Of a DNA stretch of 64,000 bases, positions 45,601 to 58,664 are shown piece by piece. A program made the position numbers and the translations under genes. Each line of letters opens with the position of its first letter. Position 1 is the stretch's first letter. The stretch is from Limanda limanda (Eukaryota > Chordata > Actinopteri > Pleuronectiformes > Pleuronectidae): NCBI RefSeq assembly GCF_963576545.1, contig NC_083638.1, forward strand, positions 28,130,900-28,194,899, given 5' to 3'. A model generated the notes under the pieces. The model was not told where the DNA came from, searched no databases, and worked only from the letters and a program-made list of their open reading frames with translations.

Positions 45601-48005
45601 ACAACACAATTAGTTTTCATCATATTTTAAATGCACTGTGGACATTTTCTGCACAAAATAGAATCTAATCTAATCTTTGCAGTAGCAATGTGTTTTTTAT
45701 TAACATTTGATAACGGCCAAACATACTGTACCAGACTGTGCTGTTTAAATCCAGAGCCCTGTGGTCTGTGGTTACGCTTTAGGCAACAGAACCATGTTGG
45801 TTTAGGAGAGGGATTGTGGTTTTACTGTAAATAAGTCAAAGTGAACTTTTCTCTGTTAAACCAAACCGCAATGTCTCTCAAACTCTAAATCGAATGCTGC
45901 AAGTGTAGAAACATACAATATTCAACATTCTCTACAAGTATGAAAAGATTGATTATTATAAATTATTGTAATGATCATTACTAAAAAACAAATGTTGACT
46001 GTCTTATATCTTATGTGGATATCTTACCATATATCTTGAGTCAACGTATGTGCTACTAGCCAAATATGCAAATGAACATCACACACACTCATTATGTTTA
46101 CAGAAATGATCATCCAGACAAACATGTCACATATTTGTCATTTAGATTTGATAAAAACATAATTTCTCTGTTTCATGTTATGTTATACTGCACATGTGTT
46201 GTCAAATGAATGCTGTCTTTATTTGATTGTGTTGAGTCAATTTGCATTTTTATATAGTTGCAGCACGTAGAATAGAATAGAAGCTGTTTTTATTAGAAAA
46301 ATCTATGTTCTTTGAAGTACTTAACCAAACAGCCCAATGGCGGTCTAACTCTTGGGGGATAAGTGCTGCGCTCACATTTCACAAGAGTAATGTGAATTGA
46401 TTAAATCCCCAATGACTCCACAACATGTTTGTGAGGGTGTGTGTGGTCCAAGTATCAGACATGTTGTGGAGACCGCAATCTGTTCACCTTCACATTATCG
46501 GTACTTGATTTCCACACTGAAACATTAGCAAATCATTAAATATTATGGTGCAGGCGTGTTTTCTGGTTTAGTTGAGGTTTGGTTTCTTAAGGGAAAGCGG
46601 CAAGTTGTAGTCATTGTTAATTATAGAGTGAGTCTCCAGGAAATGAAGTAAGTCAATGTAATGTTTGTCAGAAAAGACAAGACGGTGTATATCCGTGTGT
46701 ATGTGTATGTATGCGTGTGTGTAGTATCCCTATAGTCAAATGCCCTGATACATTAGACAGTAGAGTGAGACAGTTGGTGCAGTTCAAAATGTGAGCGTCC
46801 TTGTGGATTTGGAGGCATGGCTGAATATCATTTTATTATATTATTATTCCCGTACACCATTTATTACCCTGTCCGCCTCTCATCTAATCTATTATTCATT
46901 ACACAATCATTTAACTAAGTGCAGCGATTACTTAAATGTTTAATGCTGCCACAATCAATATCGGTCTGAGCCTTTCAGGTGGACACAGTTTTCCTAGCAT
47001 CAAAGCCCCATCCCCTATGAGTCAATCAGGTTAAATTGCACATGGTTACAGTAATCACCCTCATTAAAAAGGTCATTTTTATCAATGGCAGAGTAGACAT
47101 GTGGTATGATAATTGTTAATCCCTGCCTTTATTGCTCAGGTTATCAGTCAATTGTTCACACATTTCTATGAGGCCAGCGCGACAGGATAATGGTCTATTC
47201 CAAAGTCGGATGGCTGCGATTTCCTCACTCAACTCTATTAGTGGCTGGCAAGTCAGCCAAAGACGAAAGTTCAGAAAAAAAAGAAAAAAAGAAATGTTGC
47301 ACTCCTACGAGGCAACATAATGAACATTGTGCTTTTCTTGTGAAAGGTTTTTTTTCATTTAAACGACGACTGTGTTGAGAAGAGCTCCATCAAAAAGAGG
47401 TAAAGTGAATTATCTTGCCGCATCAGCCCACGTATCACCGAGTCTACCATCCATTCCCCCCTCCATGAATTTTAGACAATCAAATCAGATGGCAAGTGCA
47501 CGCCACAGCCAGAGTGTGACATTCACATTCACGCTGTGCTCACATAGATATGGATGCCATAAACATGCACTTGCCACCTGGATGGTGTGTCAGTGTCAAA
47601 GCCTGGCTTATAGCACCTTAATCATATCATCCATATGTAAGCAGTGGTGGCATTGTATTCCCTTTGCATCACTTTCTCTGCCTGATAATCCGACCTCAAT
47701 GAAGAAGCCCAGTACTAGGAATGAAATACAGCTTTATGTCGTCGTCTCGGGCTCGCTGGTGGCATGGATTTATCACACAGGATTTATATTTCCCTCCCCG
47801 TGCTCCCTGAAGGCTTTGAGATGGTTGCCGTGTGCCCGCAGTGTGTTAGCCTTACGTGATACTACAAGCCAAATGTTGTTGTGCAGCTTGTTGTGCTGGA
47901 GAAACATAATCTGTTAAAACTCTGACCAAACAGCTCTCTAAAAATGAAAGTATCAAAAAGTTTCTTTCGGTGTTGGTGTTGTAGGAAGTGGGAGTTTCAT
48001 TGTTA

Positions 48006-48135
48006 CCTCTGCAAAGGAGGACATGTTTTAGTCTGATAGTCTGTTTGCAAAACCTTCTTTACCAATCACCACTAAACTTGGTAGAAGGATGTGGTATAGG
48101 TCAGGGAAGGACCCTTATATTCTGATGTGGATCCT
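48006..48135 (+). repeat. Old interspersed repeat, family 'CTNAACTTGGTGGAAGG' (copy 3)
   Basis: 'cctctgcaaaggaggacatg', then 'agtctgtttgcaaaacc', 'caccactaaacttggtagaa', 'ggatgtggtataggtcaggg' and 'ctgatgtggatcc' follow the family order closely. Confidence 0.65.
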
Positions 48136-49364
48136 TAGCTTAATTGCATGCTCAAACTAGCATTAACATATATTAAGATGAGAATAAATTCAATCAGCAG
48201 GACTGTCTTTAGGTCACGTTCATTTACAATTCTCTTTCAGTCTCCCTGCCTCTTCTTATCAGCTGACTGTTGAGTGTTTACTAAAATCCAATCGGATTTT
48301 GCTAGGCTCTCCAATCATGTAATTGTAGTCAAACTTTAAATCTTATGTCCTCTGTTATTTTTGTGATTTGCTGCAACCCTCCTTCTCCCCGGTCACCTCC
48401 AGTCTCCATATCCAGTGTCCACTCATCTACTTCAGATCCTCAACATCCTCTGAATCTCTTCCTAAACCAAACACTGCCTCTTTAAAACCAATCACAAAAG
48501 CCAAACTACAAAGTGCTACATGTAAGTGCCATATAAGCACCACTAAACTTGATTTATTTAGATTTTTATATATATACACCAGAGATAAATAAATTCGATG
48601 TTACCACAGATATAACCACTTCAATAACCTGCCTCTTCTGGTTTGGTAAACCTGCCTGTTCTGGTTTGGTCTTTCCCGATGCCTGGAGTAAATATCCTAC
48701 TCTTTAGCAGATATCATTTTTTCATGAGCGAGTTGCTTTATTGGTCTGCTGTGTTGTTGCTGCTTCTTGAAACAAGATTTAAAAGTGCAGCAGGAGTGAA
48801 CTTTGCCGAAACCAGACCCTATGACATCTCACTCCTTGGAGGAGGGTGATAACTCTCTCATCACCTCTATGAGTGACACTTTTCATATTTCTTGCAGTAA
48901 CTTATGAGTGCAGCTTTAAAGTGCTCTGATAACTGATCAAATTGACTGAGGTGCCATTTCACCTCATTTCATTTTATTTATTCAGCCGGCATGGCACTGT
49001 GTTCATGCTCGCTATTTTTTTGGGAAAGGGGGTTGTTTTGATTTGTCTTTTTTAAAAAATTTGATGATATGATTTTCTTTTGACATATAAGCTACAGTAG
49101 CATTTGTGCACATGGACGATTTCTTCAATTCATGGGATCATTTCATTATTGATTGAGGGTAGCCTAACCTTATTAAAAACTAGCTATGTAGCATGTTGAA
49201 TCTGATCCCTCCTCCACTTTGTTTGGAGAAACGTTTCTCTAAGCAGCAGATGTAGTCAGGAGGCACCTCAAATCTAATAAGGGGGTATGCTGAAATTCAG
49301 AGGTGTGGGATGGCTAATTTCAAATCCACTGTGTGTAAATTGCTGACTTTGATACTTGGCACTG

Positions 49365-49630
49365 TGATAAAGTCGGTAGCACTGTCGCAGCAAGAAACTT
49401 CCCCTATCTTTCTGTGTGGAGTTTGCATGTTTTGTCAATTGTAACAACTTTAAATTGACCATAGGTTTGAATGTGACAGTGAATGGTGGTTTCACTGGTT
49501 TGTCTCTGTATGTCAGCTCTTCAATATGCTAGCACCTGTCCCTGCCTCTCGCCCAATAACAGCTGGGATTGGCTTCAGACACCCTGCTCCTCAAAAGACA
49601 CGCTGTATAGATAAGGATGTATGGATGACC
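49365..49630 (+). repeat. High-copy teleost repeat with TTTCTGTGTGGAGTTTGCATG core, internally deleted
   Basis: 'ggtagcactgtcgcagcaag' is followed by 'tttctgtgtggagtttgcat', 'aaattgaccataggtttgaa', 'gtctctgtatgtcagc', 'cctctcgcccaataacagct', 'gggattggcttcag' and a GGATGTATGGATG tail. This matches a very common fish repeat. The expected segment between 'tttgcatg' and 'aattgacc' (normally over 80 bases) is mostly missing. Confidence 0.7.
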
Positions 49631-49754
49631 TTGATATGAGATGAATCAAAAGACACTTTAGCAACCAAAACGCATGGCTTCATCATCAGTGACATCAATG
49701 TGCTGGCGGCAGCATACATTGTCACCAGGATTCATCTGGATAGCATCTTACATT

Positions 49755-49940
49755 CAGGATAATGTGAGGTCACTTTTACCTTTACTTTTGACCACTGAAA
49801 TCGGATTAGTCACAATTTGACGAAATTCCCTGAAGGCAGATTTCAGATATCATGTTCGAGAGGCTAGAAACATGTGTGAGGCAACCATGACATTGATCTT
49901 TGACCACCCAAATCTAATCAGCTAATCTGTACGTCTAAGT
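49755..49940 (+). repeat. Teleost repeat with GACCTTTGACCACCAAAATCTAATCA core, interrupted
   Basis: Two partial units: 'cacttttacctttacttttg', 'accactgaaatcggattagt' and 'gacgaaattccctgaaggca', then 'gacattgatctttgaccacc' and 'caaatctaatcagctaatc'. Both match a common repeat whose unit continues 'gagtccaagtgaacgtttgtgcc'. It stops at GTCTAAGT where an hAT end begins. Confidence 0.6.
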
Positions 49941-50012
49941 CAGGGGTCGACAACCCGCGGCTCTGGAGCCGCATTGGTCTCTTCAGCCCCTCTGCAGTGG
50001 CTCCCTGTGTTG
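49941..50012 (+). mobile_element. hAT element terminus (CAGGGGTCGRCAACC type)
   Basis: CAGGGGTCGACAACCCGCGG, then 'ctctggagccgcattggtct' and 'gcagtggctccctg', is the terminus of a widespread vertebrate hAT family. The opposite terminus was not found, so only one end remains. GTCTAAGT just before it is the likely 8-base target site. Confidence 0.65.
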
Positions 50013-50480
50013 TGCATGAACGCGTTCATATTTTTCGTGAACGATGAACTGAACTCATCAGTTTTCATATGATGAATGTGAACATGAGTGACGTTCACTC
50101 CAGCGAGACTGAAAGTGAATCAGCCGGTCAGTGACTTTGTTGAAGAACAGTAAAAACACTGAGTTTCTCTGGTCACAGCTGCTCAGTGATCAGAGGAGAA
50201 GCTGCAGTTGGTTTGAACCGAGCTGGAGTTTCTGTGTCCTCCTCCACTCTGACCTGCTCTCACTTCAACTAATAAACACTCAACACTAGTTATCAGGACC
50301 TGATCAGTGCATGAAGTATTTGTTTGATTCGCTCCAGAGATTATGAGGCTGCATTTAAACATTATGAAAACTTACTCAGTACAGCACAAGACGCTCACAG
50401 TCAGGACTCGGTGTAAAAGTGACCAGAGCGACACGCAGACATGATCCGTCGTCATTTAATAACTAAACACATCAAAAACA
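50013..50480. repeat. Probable DNA-element body joined to the hAT end
   Basis: 'gaacgcgttcatatttttcg', 'tgaacgatgaactgaactca' and 'gaacatgagtgacgttcac' give repeated GTTCAY/RTGAAC words in both orientations, typical of subterminal repeats of a DNA transposon. The rest up to about 50480 has no coding potential. The boundary with unique sequence is not defined. Confidence 0.35.
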
Positions 50481-50559
50481 AATCATCCCAATAAAAAATG
50501 GAACATTTGAACTTCATTTTAAGTGTGAAGTGCACAACACTGAGTATAACTATATATTA

Positions 50560-53490
50560 AACTTTTTAACCTATGATATCAAATATGTTTTGTTGTGTAG
50601 AAAGTTTTAGGAGACAGGGTTTCAGCATGGTCACCAAAGCGATTAGTATTCAGCAAAATGAATGAAAGTACTGTTTAAAGAAATGAGCAAAACTTTAAAT
50701 TGGTACAAATATCATTGCTTTCTCTTTTATCAAAGGGGAGTGTTTGCATTTTTAGCAGAAGGACTGCAGATTAATGAAGGTTGTGTTAAAGGTTAGCAAC
50801 CATAAACAAATGTCTGCATAGAAGCTCTTTGTCTGTTAAATCAAATAGCTTGACCACAATTAACACGATGGTGACAGCAACTTCACACACATGAATTTTA
50901 ATCTTTCAATCAGACAGCAAATATTACACCATGCTCCCTTGTATGCAATTATGAGCCAGTGTGGGTTGAACAGCAGCAAACATTCAGGCTGTAATGTCGA
51001 GAAAGGAACACAGATAGAAATAATGGCTCTGTGATGTAGACCCCAGCACCATTAGAAAACTGCAGTAATTCCCAGTAGCATCTGCAGGCCCAGCTGTACG
51101 CACAGACCACTGAGATCTTCAACTCTTTATCAATATGACTTCAAAATGTGTGTGTGTGTGTGTGTGTGTGCATGTCTGTAGAAGTTTTCAGCGAGGCAGT
51201 AATGAATGTCTCTCTGGTGGATCAGCATGTAAACACTGGAGGAGAGTGAACTCTGGCAACAGCCATTCCCATTTGGCTCAATTAGACCCGAAACTGAGAC
51301 AATCAATGGTGCTGGCCTTTCTGCCAGTCCCGCCTGTTGGCGGCACTGCCACACTCAGTAAAACAAAATGGGAATAATCAAAGTCCATAATTAGTTGGCC
51401 TGAGACAGAGCAGGAGTACGTTTTCACTCGGCTATGAGCAGGAGACAGCGCCTGAGTGTAGCGGCGCTGGCAGCACACGGAGATGAATGCACACAGCCTC
51501 CAGGAAAAGAGACAAAACAAAACGCATTGTGAGCTCTGTGCTATATAGTTAGGCCATTGAGAACCTCTACGCTCCACACAAGCAGTGGCCCAAAACTCTT
51601 TGCTTGGCGACAAATGAAACACCAAGGGAGATCTCGGAATATGATGAAAAAGTAACAGTGGCGAATTTCTTTTTTTTTGATCAGGAGGATCACTCAGATG
51701 GGCATAAGGACATACAGAACACTCTGCGAAGAAAGAAGAAACAGAAAGCAAGAAAGGGTGTTGGGATAAAGATCAAACTATATATCTTTTTATATTTATA
51801 TATAGCAAGGCCATCCTTTAATGTAACGTCCGCCTTGGGATTAGACAGCTAACTTGGGCGGGACTGTGGGGGGAATGTTGGGGAAATGCCCAGATTCTTA
51901 GGGAGCATATCGGAGACATCTGGACAAGCATGTCAGCCCATTGGATGATAATAGAACTGGGATCAAATTATGCCAGTCCTATATACAATGCATGTTGTAA
52001 CAGCTCTATACGCTAACGACTGCTAAACTATTAGCTGTAAATTGACTTATATTCAGGAGATGTGGACTCTCTCGTAGAGCCTTTCTTGTACAATACCATA
52101 AGCGATATTTTCATTTTATTTATTTAGTCTCAGGGAGAAACGTAATTTTACCAAGAGAAAATCTGAGGATAAAGATTTTCCACTGTCTTCCCACACTACT
52201 AAATTACTGCTACTAAATTCAGTCTGCACCTCAGTGATTACCACTGAGCACCTAAGGAGGAGTTTAAATCTAAAAACAGATATCGAAATGAATCCTGCAT
52301 GCAACCACTTCATCAGACCCAACTCTTTCTACTTCGACTTCCTGATTTGACTTTGATTATAAAGTTGTGGCAGGTTAAAAGTAAATCAATCAAAAGCAGA
52401 ATGTTACAGCCTCCCAGTCAGCAAATGTTTAAAAAAGCACTTTTCATTCATAACAACCCAGCAGCACTGTGATATTTAGATAAATGGATGGCGGCGAGAA
52501 ACAGGAAAATGTCACCAGACCCATACAACCTATATAAGTCATGATGTTGAAGTTCTATTATGATGATTGGTCTGCATTAGATGGAATATAATAATAAAAC
52601 CTTGTTAGTTTTGTATGAATATTATCAGTTTCTGAAGTCATCTGAATCTCTGCCCTGCCATAACATCATATTTATAAAATGTGTCCTCATTCAGATTCGA
52701 GTTGATCTTAGTCACTTCCGTTAAATCAGTTAAATACCTGGTGGGCACACAGGAGCAGACTGTAGCAAAACAGGAATAACACCATGGCCATTGGACTGTG
52801 TTGCTTCAGTGGTAATGATGAGAGGGGGAAGGTGATGCTGGCCGGGGTCACGCTGCCCCTGGTATTCTCGCAGAAGGTGGCCAGTCTAATGATGAGGAAG
52901 ACTGCCTCTGTGTAAATGGCTGCCAAGTTGAAGTTGAATACGGGTGTGTGTGTAAGAAAGGAGTGTGTTACATGCTTTGGTATCTGGCCCCAGATCACAA
53001 AGACCCATTGGCAGAAATGTCCATCCAATCCCAGCACTCCCACATATTCACATAATGGCAAAAGTGCAAACACTATATACACTAACACGTCATAAGTACA
53101 TATTATCTATACAACTGAGACATATTGTTATTTATGTATTGCAAACTAGACTTAGACATACATTTAGATGCAGAGATTTGTTCCAAATAATTTAACAGTG
53201 TATCACTAACAATCTGCTAAACATTAAAAAGACGTTCAGTGAACCTGAAACCTCGTGGATTCTGCTCGTCAGTAGCTCAAGGTGACTTTCTGGCAGAAAA
53301 TGTGCGAAATGAGAACAAACTCTGAATTAGAGATAATGTGTAGGCAGAAATTGTCTGAAAAACGTGTTTCTCCACAAGAGGATTAGATAAAAAATTGCAA
53401 ACAGTTTTCAAGTTTCTCATTCATTAGTTGTGTCAAACAGTGTTAAGCCGCTGTGGGTAAGGTCAGTTTTAATGATTTGTCGTGGTTAAA
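50560..53490. other. Non-coding stretch, nothing recognised
   Basis: A 157-codon minus-strand frame (51278-51751) and a 120-codon one (52726-53088) show no recognisable domain. A (TG)n tract lies at 51147-51170. Confidence 0.45.
51147..51170. repeat. (TG)n microsatellite
   Basis: About twelve uninterrupted TG units. Confidence 0.95.
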
Positions 53491-53494
53491 GTTA

Positions 53495-53945
53495 AAAGAA
53501 CTGCAGCCGTGCTAGCAGCTCAGTCAGGCTCTGCTAAGGCACGTCAGTACTTTAAGCTAAATGCTAATATTGTTAGCATGCAAACAATGTCAACATGATG
53601 TTTAGAGGGTATACGGCTTTATGTGTTCACTATTTTAGTTTAGTTTCATTATTTAGCATTATAGTGAACAAAATACAATATATAGATATGGCTAAAGGGA
53701 CGTCAGCAAATTATCAACAAACTGAATTTTAGAGCTGATGATGGCGATGAATCATCCTCTGGGGAACAGGGGTGACTGTCAGTAGCAGTGACAAGTTTTT
53801 TCTCAAGGCTACAGATTTCAAACTATTGTGGTGTTATAGGAAAATTCAGGCATCACCAAAGTTGTTATATCTATATCATATACCTGCTCAGGCACAAGTG
53901 AACGAATTTCATGGAAAACTAGCCAACAGTTGAAAGTAAAGGAAA
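53495..53945 (+). repeat. Old interspersed repeat, family 'GGGATCACCAAAGT' (copy 2)
   Basis: 'ctgcagccgtgctagcagct', 'taagctaaatgctaatattg', 'ttagcatgcaaac', 'gctgatgatggcgatgaa', 'tcatcctctggggaaca', 'aaaattcaggcatcaccaaa' and 'gaatttcatggaaaactagc' follow the family order. A 64-codon minus-strand frame with a hydrophobic stretch (53818-54012) lies within it and is a by-product. Confidence 0.6.
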
Positions 53946-53949
53946 GTAA

Positions 53950-55365
53950 AAGCAATGCACAGACACACAGCTTTAGCATGGCTAAACGTTTCTCACCTGA
54001 GATTGAAGCCATCCACCACTGACCCTATATATCCGGGTTCTCCATAATAATATATTTCTTATTAAAACAACACTTTGTCAAATCATATTTCTATTGTTAC
54101 ATTTGTTATCTTTTCATAAAATCGTGTGAGACCAGAAAGCTTTACCAACAATGGTAAAATAGATTTACATAAGCTTAAACAAAGGTTCAATCAGAGGTGT
54201 CTTGCCCAGTGAAGCTGTGACTTCACATACCCCACCTGATTTTAGATATCTGGATTTTAATATTCTGAGGCTCATGGAGATGATGGATCTTTGAAGGAGG
54301 TTGATCAGTTTAAAATAGGTGACTACAGTTTAGTTTTTACAGGTGGTCAGCAAACACTGCTTGTGATGTCAGCACAGTATCATCTGTACTCTCACGCATC
54401 GGCTGTGGAATAGCTTTCCATGCCTATGTTATCAGATGAGATTCATGGTCTCACCAATTTTTTCCGCATTCCGTACGCGGTTCACAGCAGAATATACTGA
54501 GAAAATGATCTTTCAGGACACTTTCAGTGTTTATCTTTAGAATACTTCACAGACCCACATGTTTGCAACATTTCCTGTAGGCTACCCTTTCAAAATAAAA
54601 GCACGCGAGCATTTCTGTTGAATGAATCCATCAGTGTTTTTTTTAAATGCTGTGTGCTTGAAAATATCGCTTTTTACCACATGGCAGTGTCCTTTTTAAC
54701 TGGAGATTTCTGTCTATAGTCCCTAAGTATATTTGTGTTGTGTGAGTGTGCGGTCTTTGTTGTGAAGTTATAGCTCATAATTTCTGCGTAAATTGACTAA
54801 CTCTAAAGAAATATACACATTAACATCAAAGTATTTATCCTGACAACCCTGCGATTACTAAACTGCAAAAAGGGATTGAGTTACGTTTTGAAACAATGCA
54901 AACCTGTCTTTAAATATATGTGGGTGTGTGTGTGTGTGTCAAATTTCATAAAATTGCATCATTATTTTCCTTTGTTTTTCTGCAGATGGACCCCCATGCT
55001 GCCTTCTCTAAATGTGACCCCCTGAGAAGTTTAGCTTGCATGACGCTCCTAACTTTAATCATCAGTTTCCAGCTGAGATAAAACTTTTCTATTTTTGCTA
55101 AAAGCTCAATCCTGCATCAACAACAATAGGTTTAAGGGGAAAGGGGCAGCCTGCAGCTTCGAATAGAATAGACCTGTTCATCCTGGGTTATATAAGGGCA
55201 TCACCGTCTGCTGATCTTCAAGTCTCACTGCAAAACAGGAGCCAGACAGTTATACCTGTATCATCAAAGTGAGCTCCTTTAACAGGATCTTATTGGTGAA
55301 ATCTATTGACATTATTGTTATAGAATACTTGACTGTGGCCCTTTTCATCAGATAAACAAGTAGAC
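53950..55365. other. Non-coding stretch, nothing recognised
   Basis: No gene or element recognised. A short (TG)n run lies at about 54926-54939. The segment near 55180-55230 ('gggttatataagggcatcac') has a TATA-like word, but nothing supports a transcription unit. Confidence 0.45.
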
Positions 55366-55371
55366 AGTTCT

Positions 55372-55700
55372 ATGAAAGTAAATTCACACCTGCATCTCCA
55401 CGTGTCTTGAGTGACCACTTGGACTTAGTGAGTCACTTGCCCGGTCTGTATGCAAATGAACATGTGGTGTGTCCTTGCAGTCTGCAAACAACAAATGTGT
55501 ATGAGGGGCTGAACAAATAAATTTACTGCACTTAGCTCTATATAATGACATGACATTTCACTAATTTATAATAGTAGATCAGAAATAAATCAATGTATCT
55601 GAGTTCACATCTGGCTGCATTCACACCTGTACTCTGAGCTGACCACTTGTGATCAGATCACCTGAGACGGATGTTAATACCAGATCTGAACATTGCCACA
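55372..55700. repeat. MITE-like element ('TTCACACCTG', 'CACTTGTGATCRGATCAC' words)
   Basis: 'aattcacacctgcatctcca' and 'agtgaccacttgg' lie at the left. 'attcacacctgtactctgag', 'gaccacttgtgatcagatca' and 'cctgagacggatgttaatac' lie at the right. These words characterise a common non-autonomous DNA element of fish. Exact ends were not established. A relative lies at 12490-12740. Confidence 0.45.
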
Positions 55701-56541
55701 GAGTAGAGCTGAAAGCTGCGAGTGGAAATTTGTCGCATTGTAAGTCAATCAGAGGGGTAATTTATCCCCTAGCCCTCATCTTTAGAAAGTGCATTTATTT
55801 AGAAAAGTTTCCGACTCCTTCCCGACAGACTAGCAGGAAATAACAAGGACCCAGGTGTGAGGTAGACTCTTTTATCCCACTTTACTGTCCACTGAGCCTG
55901 TTAGCAGGTGTATTAAGCTTCCTTCATGCAGCAGCGTTGCTTTTACTCCCTCTCCCAGGCCACAGTGTGGCTCTCTATGGCAATGATCTGAGACGGCTGA
56001 CTTTAAGTTGACTTGTTGTTTTCTTTGCCCGAGTGGGTGTACCGTCTGCATAAATCACTTAATGCCCAAACATAATTAAGTACATATTTTATATTTATAC
56101 TCTGGGATCGCTGCCTGTTTGTTTTCCATTTGGGCATTGGAGAGCACAAACACAGGCAGCCCCAAATGGAAAAGGCACGAACACGTCGACACATGTGTCT
56201 AGTGAGCTGTATTACAAAGGTGCTGAAAAGGAGAGAAGCACTGAAGTCAAAGTGGACCAGCCTTGCATCCCAAGCATGGATGTGTGGGGATAATAGACCC
56301 ACTGAATGCAGAGCAGCGAGCAATAAGGAGCTGCACCACATGAATAGAAATGGAGAGTGCTCCGTGGCACAATCATAAAGAGGCTTCTGTGTGCACGCAG
56401 CTGTCATTTCAGCGGGATGTGGTGGAAAAAAACAACAATAATGTGAGATAATGTTGAAACACAGAACTACTTTCTGACAGTTCCAGGCACTATTAAGCAG
56501 CGAAATAAAGCAAATACAACGCAATATAAAATTAGCCTTGA

Positions 56542-56561
56542 CCCCCCCCCCCCCCCCCCCC
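56542..56561. repeat. Poly(C) tract, 20 C
   Basis: Uninterrupted C run between 'ccttga' and 'agcctc'. Confidence 0.95.
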
Positions 56562-57175
56562 AGCCTCTCCCGCGTGACTGAGTGTGTTTTTATGAGCCGA
56601 CCAGACATATAAAGGATGTTGTTTTCCATGCTATCACGTTTCCTTGTCTCTCCCCATTGGCATGAATAATGAAGAATATTCACCTTGTTTATCTTTCAAT
56701 TCAATATTTACCCCTTGTCAGATGCATTTGGGGGCTTTTCATCATCACTGCTCTCCAAGCTCAACGTTTTCCTCCGCGGTATTTGTCCTCACGGTTAATG
56801 TTTGATGAACAGCACAATAAAGGCCTTGAGGGGGGTTTCTACCTGTGCCACACTTGTTTTTGATTTCATCCTCTACTGATGTTTATAGCGTCTTCTCCAA
56901 CAGCACGCTTCCTCCTCAGGGACTCCCTCCTTTTCCGGGACTACCTTTTTCTTTCCCTCAAGGTAAATTTGGGCTAGATTGAATTAGGCAAGGGAAAGTA
57001 GGTCACTGGCTTTGATCAGTGCATTGTTAGTGTGAAGGTTTAACCTGACGCTGGTATATTCCCACCTGGAGCCTCAGCTAGCCAGACACTTCACTCTTCC
57101 TCCTCTTCCTGTTTATTTCCTCCTCCTCACTTTGCTATGTAAATTATTTTTTGCTCTAACGTATTTTATACTCTT

Positions 57176-57193
57176 GCACACACACACACACAC
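57176..57193. repeat. (CA)n microsatellite
   Basis: About nine CA units. Confidence 0.9.
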
Positions 57194-57952
57194 TGTCAGA
57201 GAGTTAAACACATATTGTTAGTGCGTTACATACTTTCCTCCTGAAGCTGGTTCCTGTATTTCCTTTGCTGCTTTTCACTGTTTCCATTTTCTTATCATAA
57301 AATCTTGATTATGCTGTCTATTTTTATTTTGTGTGTATTATGTCTAGATTTTTCCCCTCATATACAAATGATTTCTTTAATATTAAAGGACAAGAATTCA
57401 GAAAATAAAGCAAAATTGCATTCCCACCTGTAGTAGATGTTAATTTGCAATATCCTGCACTTTTAGGCATGAATGTTAAACTTGATTAAGGGTTGTTGTC
57501 TTACATGCAGAATTACAATGAACTTTTCTCGCTAGTCAAAATGAAATCTCAATCAATCAATCCGTTTTTTGAGTGACACACCACCAGGCCAACCCAAGGT
57601 TATGTGAGTTATTACTGTAGCTTAATACAACTCACCAGTAAATGCACATGATGAGAGTCCGTGAGCGCTGAAATGAGCCAAAAACAAAACAGCTGGCAGT
57701 GTCTGCAAGAGTGGTTAGAGCCTTTGGACAGAATGGTACAGTGTCACGTGTCGAGGTCAGCCAGGGGAGCATCGATGGACATAGAATCCAAGATCATCTG
57801 GGTCGCCAGAGAGGTTGGTGATCAGGGCAGAATGGGAATATGGTGAAGTGATAATCGTGAAGGGAAGTCTCATTATCACCATCAGACATTACGTTTTGAA
57901 TGGGACTGTTTTTAGACAAGAGACCACTGGTGAAGTTAAGGCGAGTGTATAA

Positions 57953-58020
57953 TGTCTAGGAATGGGTGAGGACCCAAATGTAGACGAGGACAGATCCACT
58001 GAAACAGTGTTTATTATGAG
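57953..58020 (-). mobile_element. Relict of the same LTR family as 31124-31638
   Basis: TGTCTAGGAATGGGTGAGGA, then CCCAAATGTAGACGAGGACAG and TTTATTATGAG, corresponds to the reverse complement of the 3' end of the 31124 LTR (TGTCACGGGTATGGTGAGGA, CCCAAATGCAG..GACGAG and TTTATTTTTCA). Only this end is recognisable. It is diverged, so older or a different subfamily. Confidence 0.55.
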
Positions 58021-58664
58021 TTACAAGTTAGGTGACTAGGTAGCGATTTGGAGTGAAGCACAGAGACAAGGGCACGTAATCAAAAAAGAAAAAAACTGTA
58101 AGTAAAGTAAGAGAAATACAACAGGAATTAATTTTCAAAATAAAATTAAAAAGGGAAAAGGTATGAATCCTATGTCCACAAAAAAAATATGCTGCTCGGT
58201 TGGACAGTGGATCTGAATTGCTGGTGCTGGACCTGAGGCTATTAACCGTTTCTTCGTGACATCCCAAAATTCCCACCCACCTAATAAAGCAATGAAGGAA
58301 AGAGTGTCATTTCTCTGTGGATCCGAGGTTTGTGGCTCTCACCGTTTTGATACAGCACCTCAATATATATATATACCTCATTAGCTCTGTAACACTGATG
58401 CAACTGGTGAAATGATTACACAATATAATGAATGGAGAGCACATGTAGCGGATGTATGCAAATGAGGTTTGAAATGTGACCATCTTAGTTAAGCGTTTTA
58501 GCATACCAAGATTATATATTTGTAGTAGCTAGCACAGGTGTGACTAATGCAAATGTATGCAGTTATATATCCTTGCACTTTATCCACTGCTATGAGAAAC
58601 GAAACATTGATCTGATAATGGCACTCCATCAAAAGCTGGACATTCGTCGTACAAACCCAAATAT

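Larger units (their letters stand above)
39745..48000. other. Long non-coding stretch
   Basis: No supported gene. Repeat-poor blocks that look like possible conserved non-coding sequence lie near 41850-42090 and 44660-44800 (the latter with a CTAATTACC homeodomain-type word). Frames of about 100-181 codons (41298-41612, 43559-43882, 47372-47917) have no recognisable domains and overlap others. Microsatellites are listed separately. Confidence 0.45.
55710..57945. other. Non-coding stretch, nothing recognised
   Basis: A 226-codon minus-strand frame (56003-56683) spans a poly-G run and has no recognisable domain or codon signature. A 20-base C tract lies at 56542-56561 and a (CA)n at 57176-57193. 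Confidence 0.45.

Noticed and set aside
47372..47917. 181-codon plus-strand frame
   Set aside because: No recognisable motif, Ser/His/Cys-rich random composition, and no upstream promoter or flanking exons seen.
51278..51751. 157-codon minus-strand frame
   Set aside because: Cys/Ser-rich with no motif; overlaps an 82-codon plus-strand frame; consistent with chance.
53818..54012. 64-codon minus-strand frame with a signal-peptide-like hydrophobic stretch
   Set aside because: It mostly lies within a recognisable old interspersed repeat (53495-53945) and has no family resemblance; the hydrophobic run comes from A/T-rich repeat text.
56003..56683. 226-codon minus-strand frame
   Set aside because: It spans a 20-base C/G homopolymer that would change length readily, has a poly-Gly stretch from it, and shows no domain, splice context or recognisable homology.
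46060..58463. Recurring ATGCAAATGA octamers (46066, 55450, 58456)
   Set aside because: A handful of 8-base matches in 64 kb of AT-rich DNA is close to chance, and one lies in a repeat.
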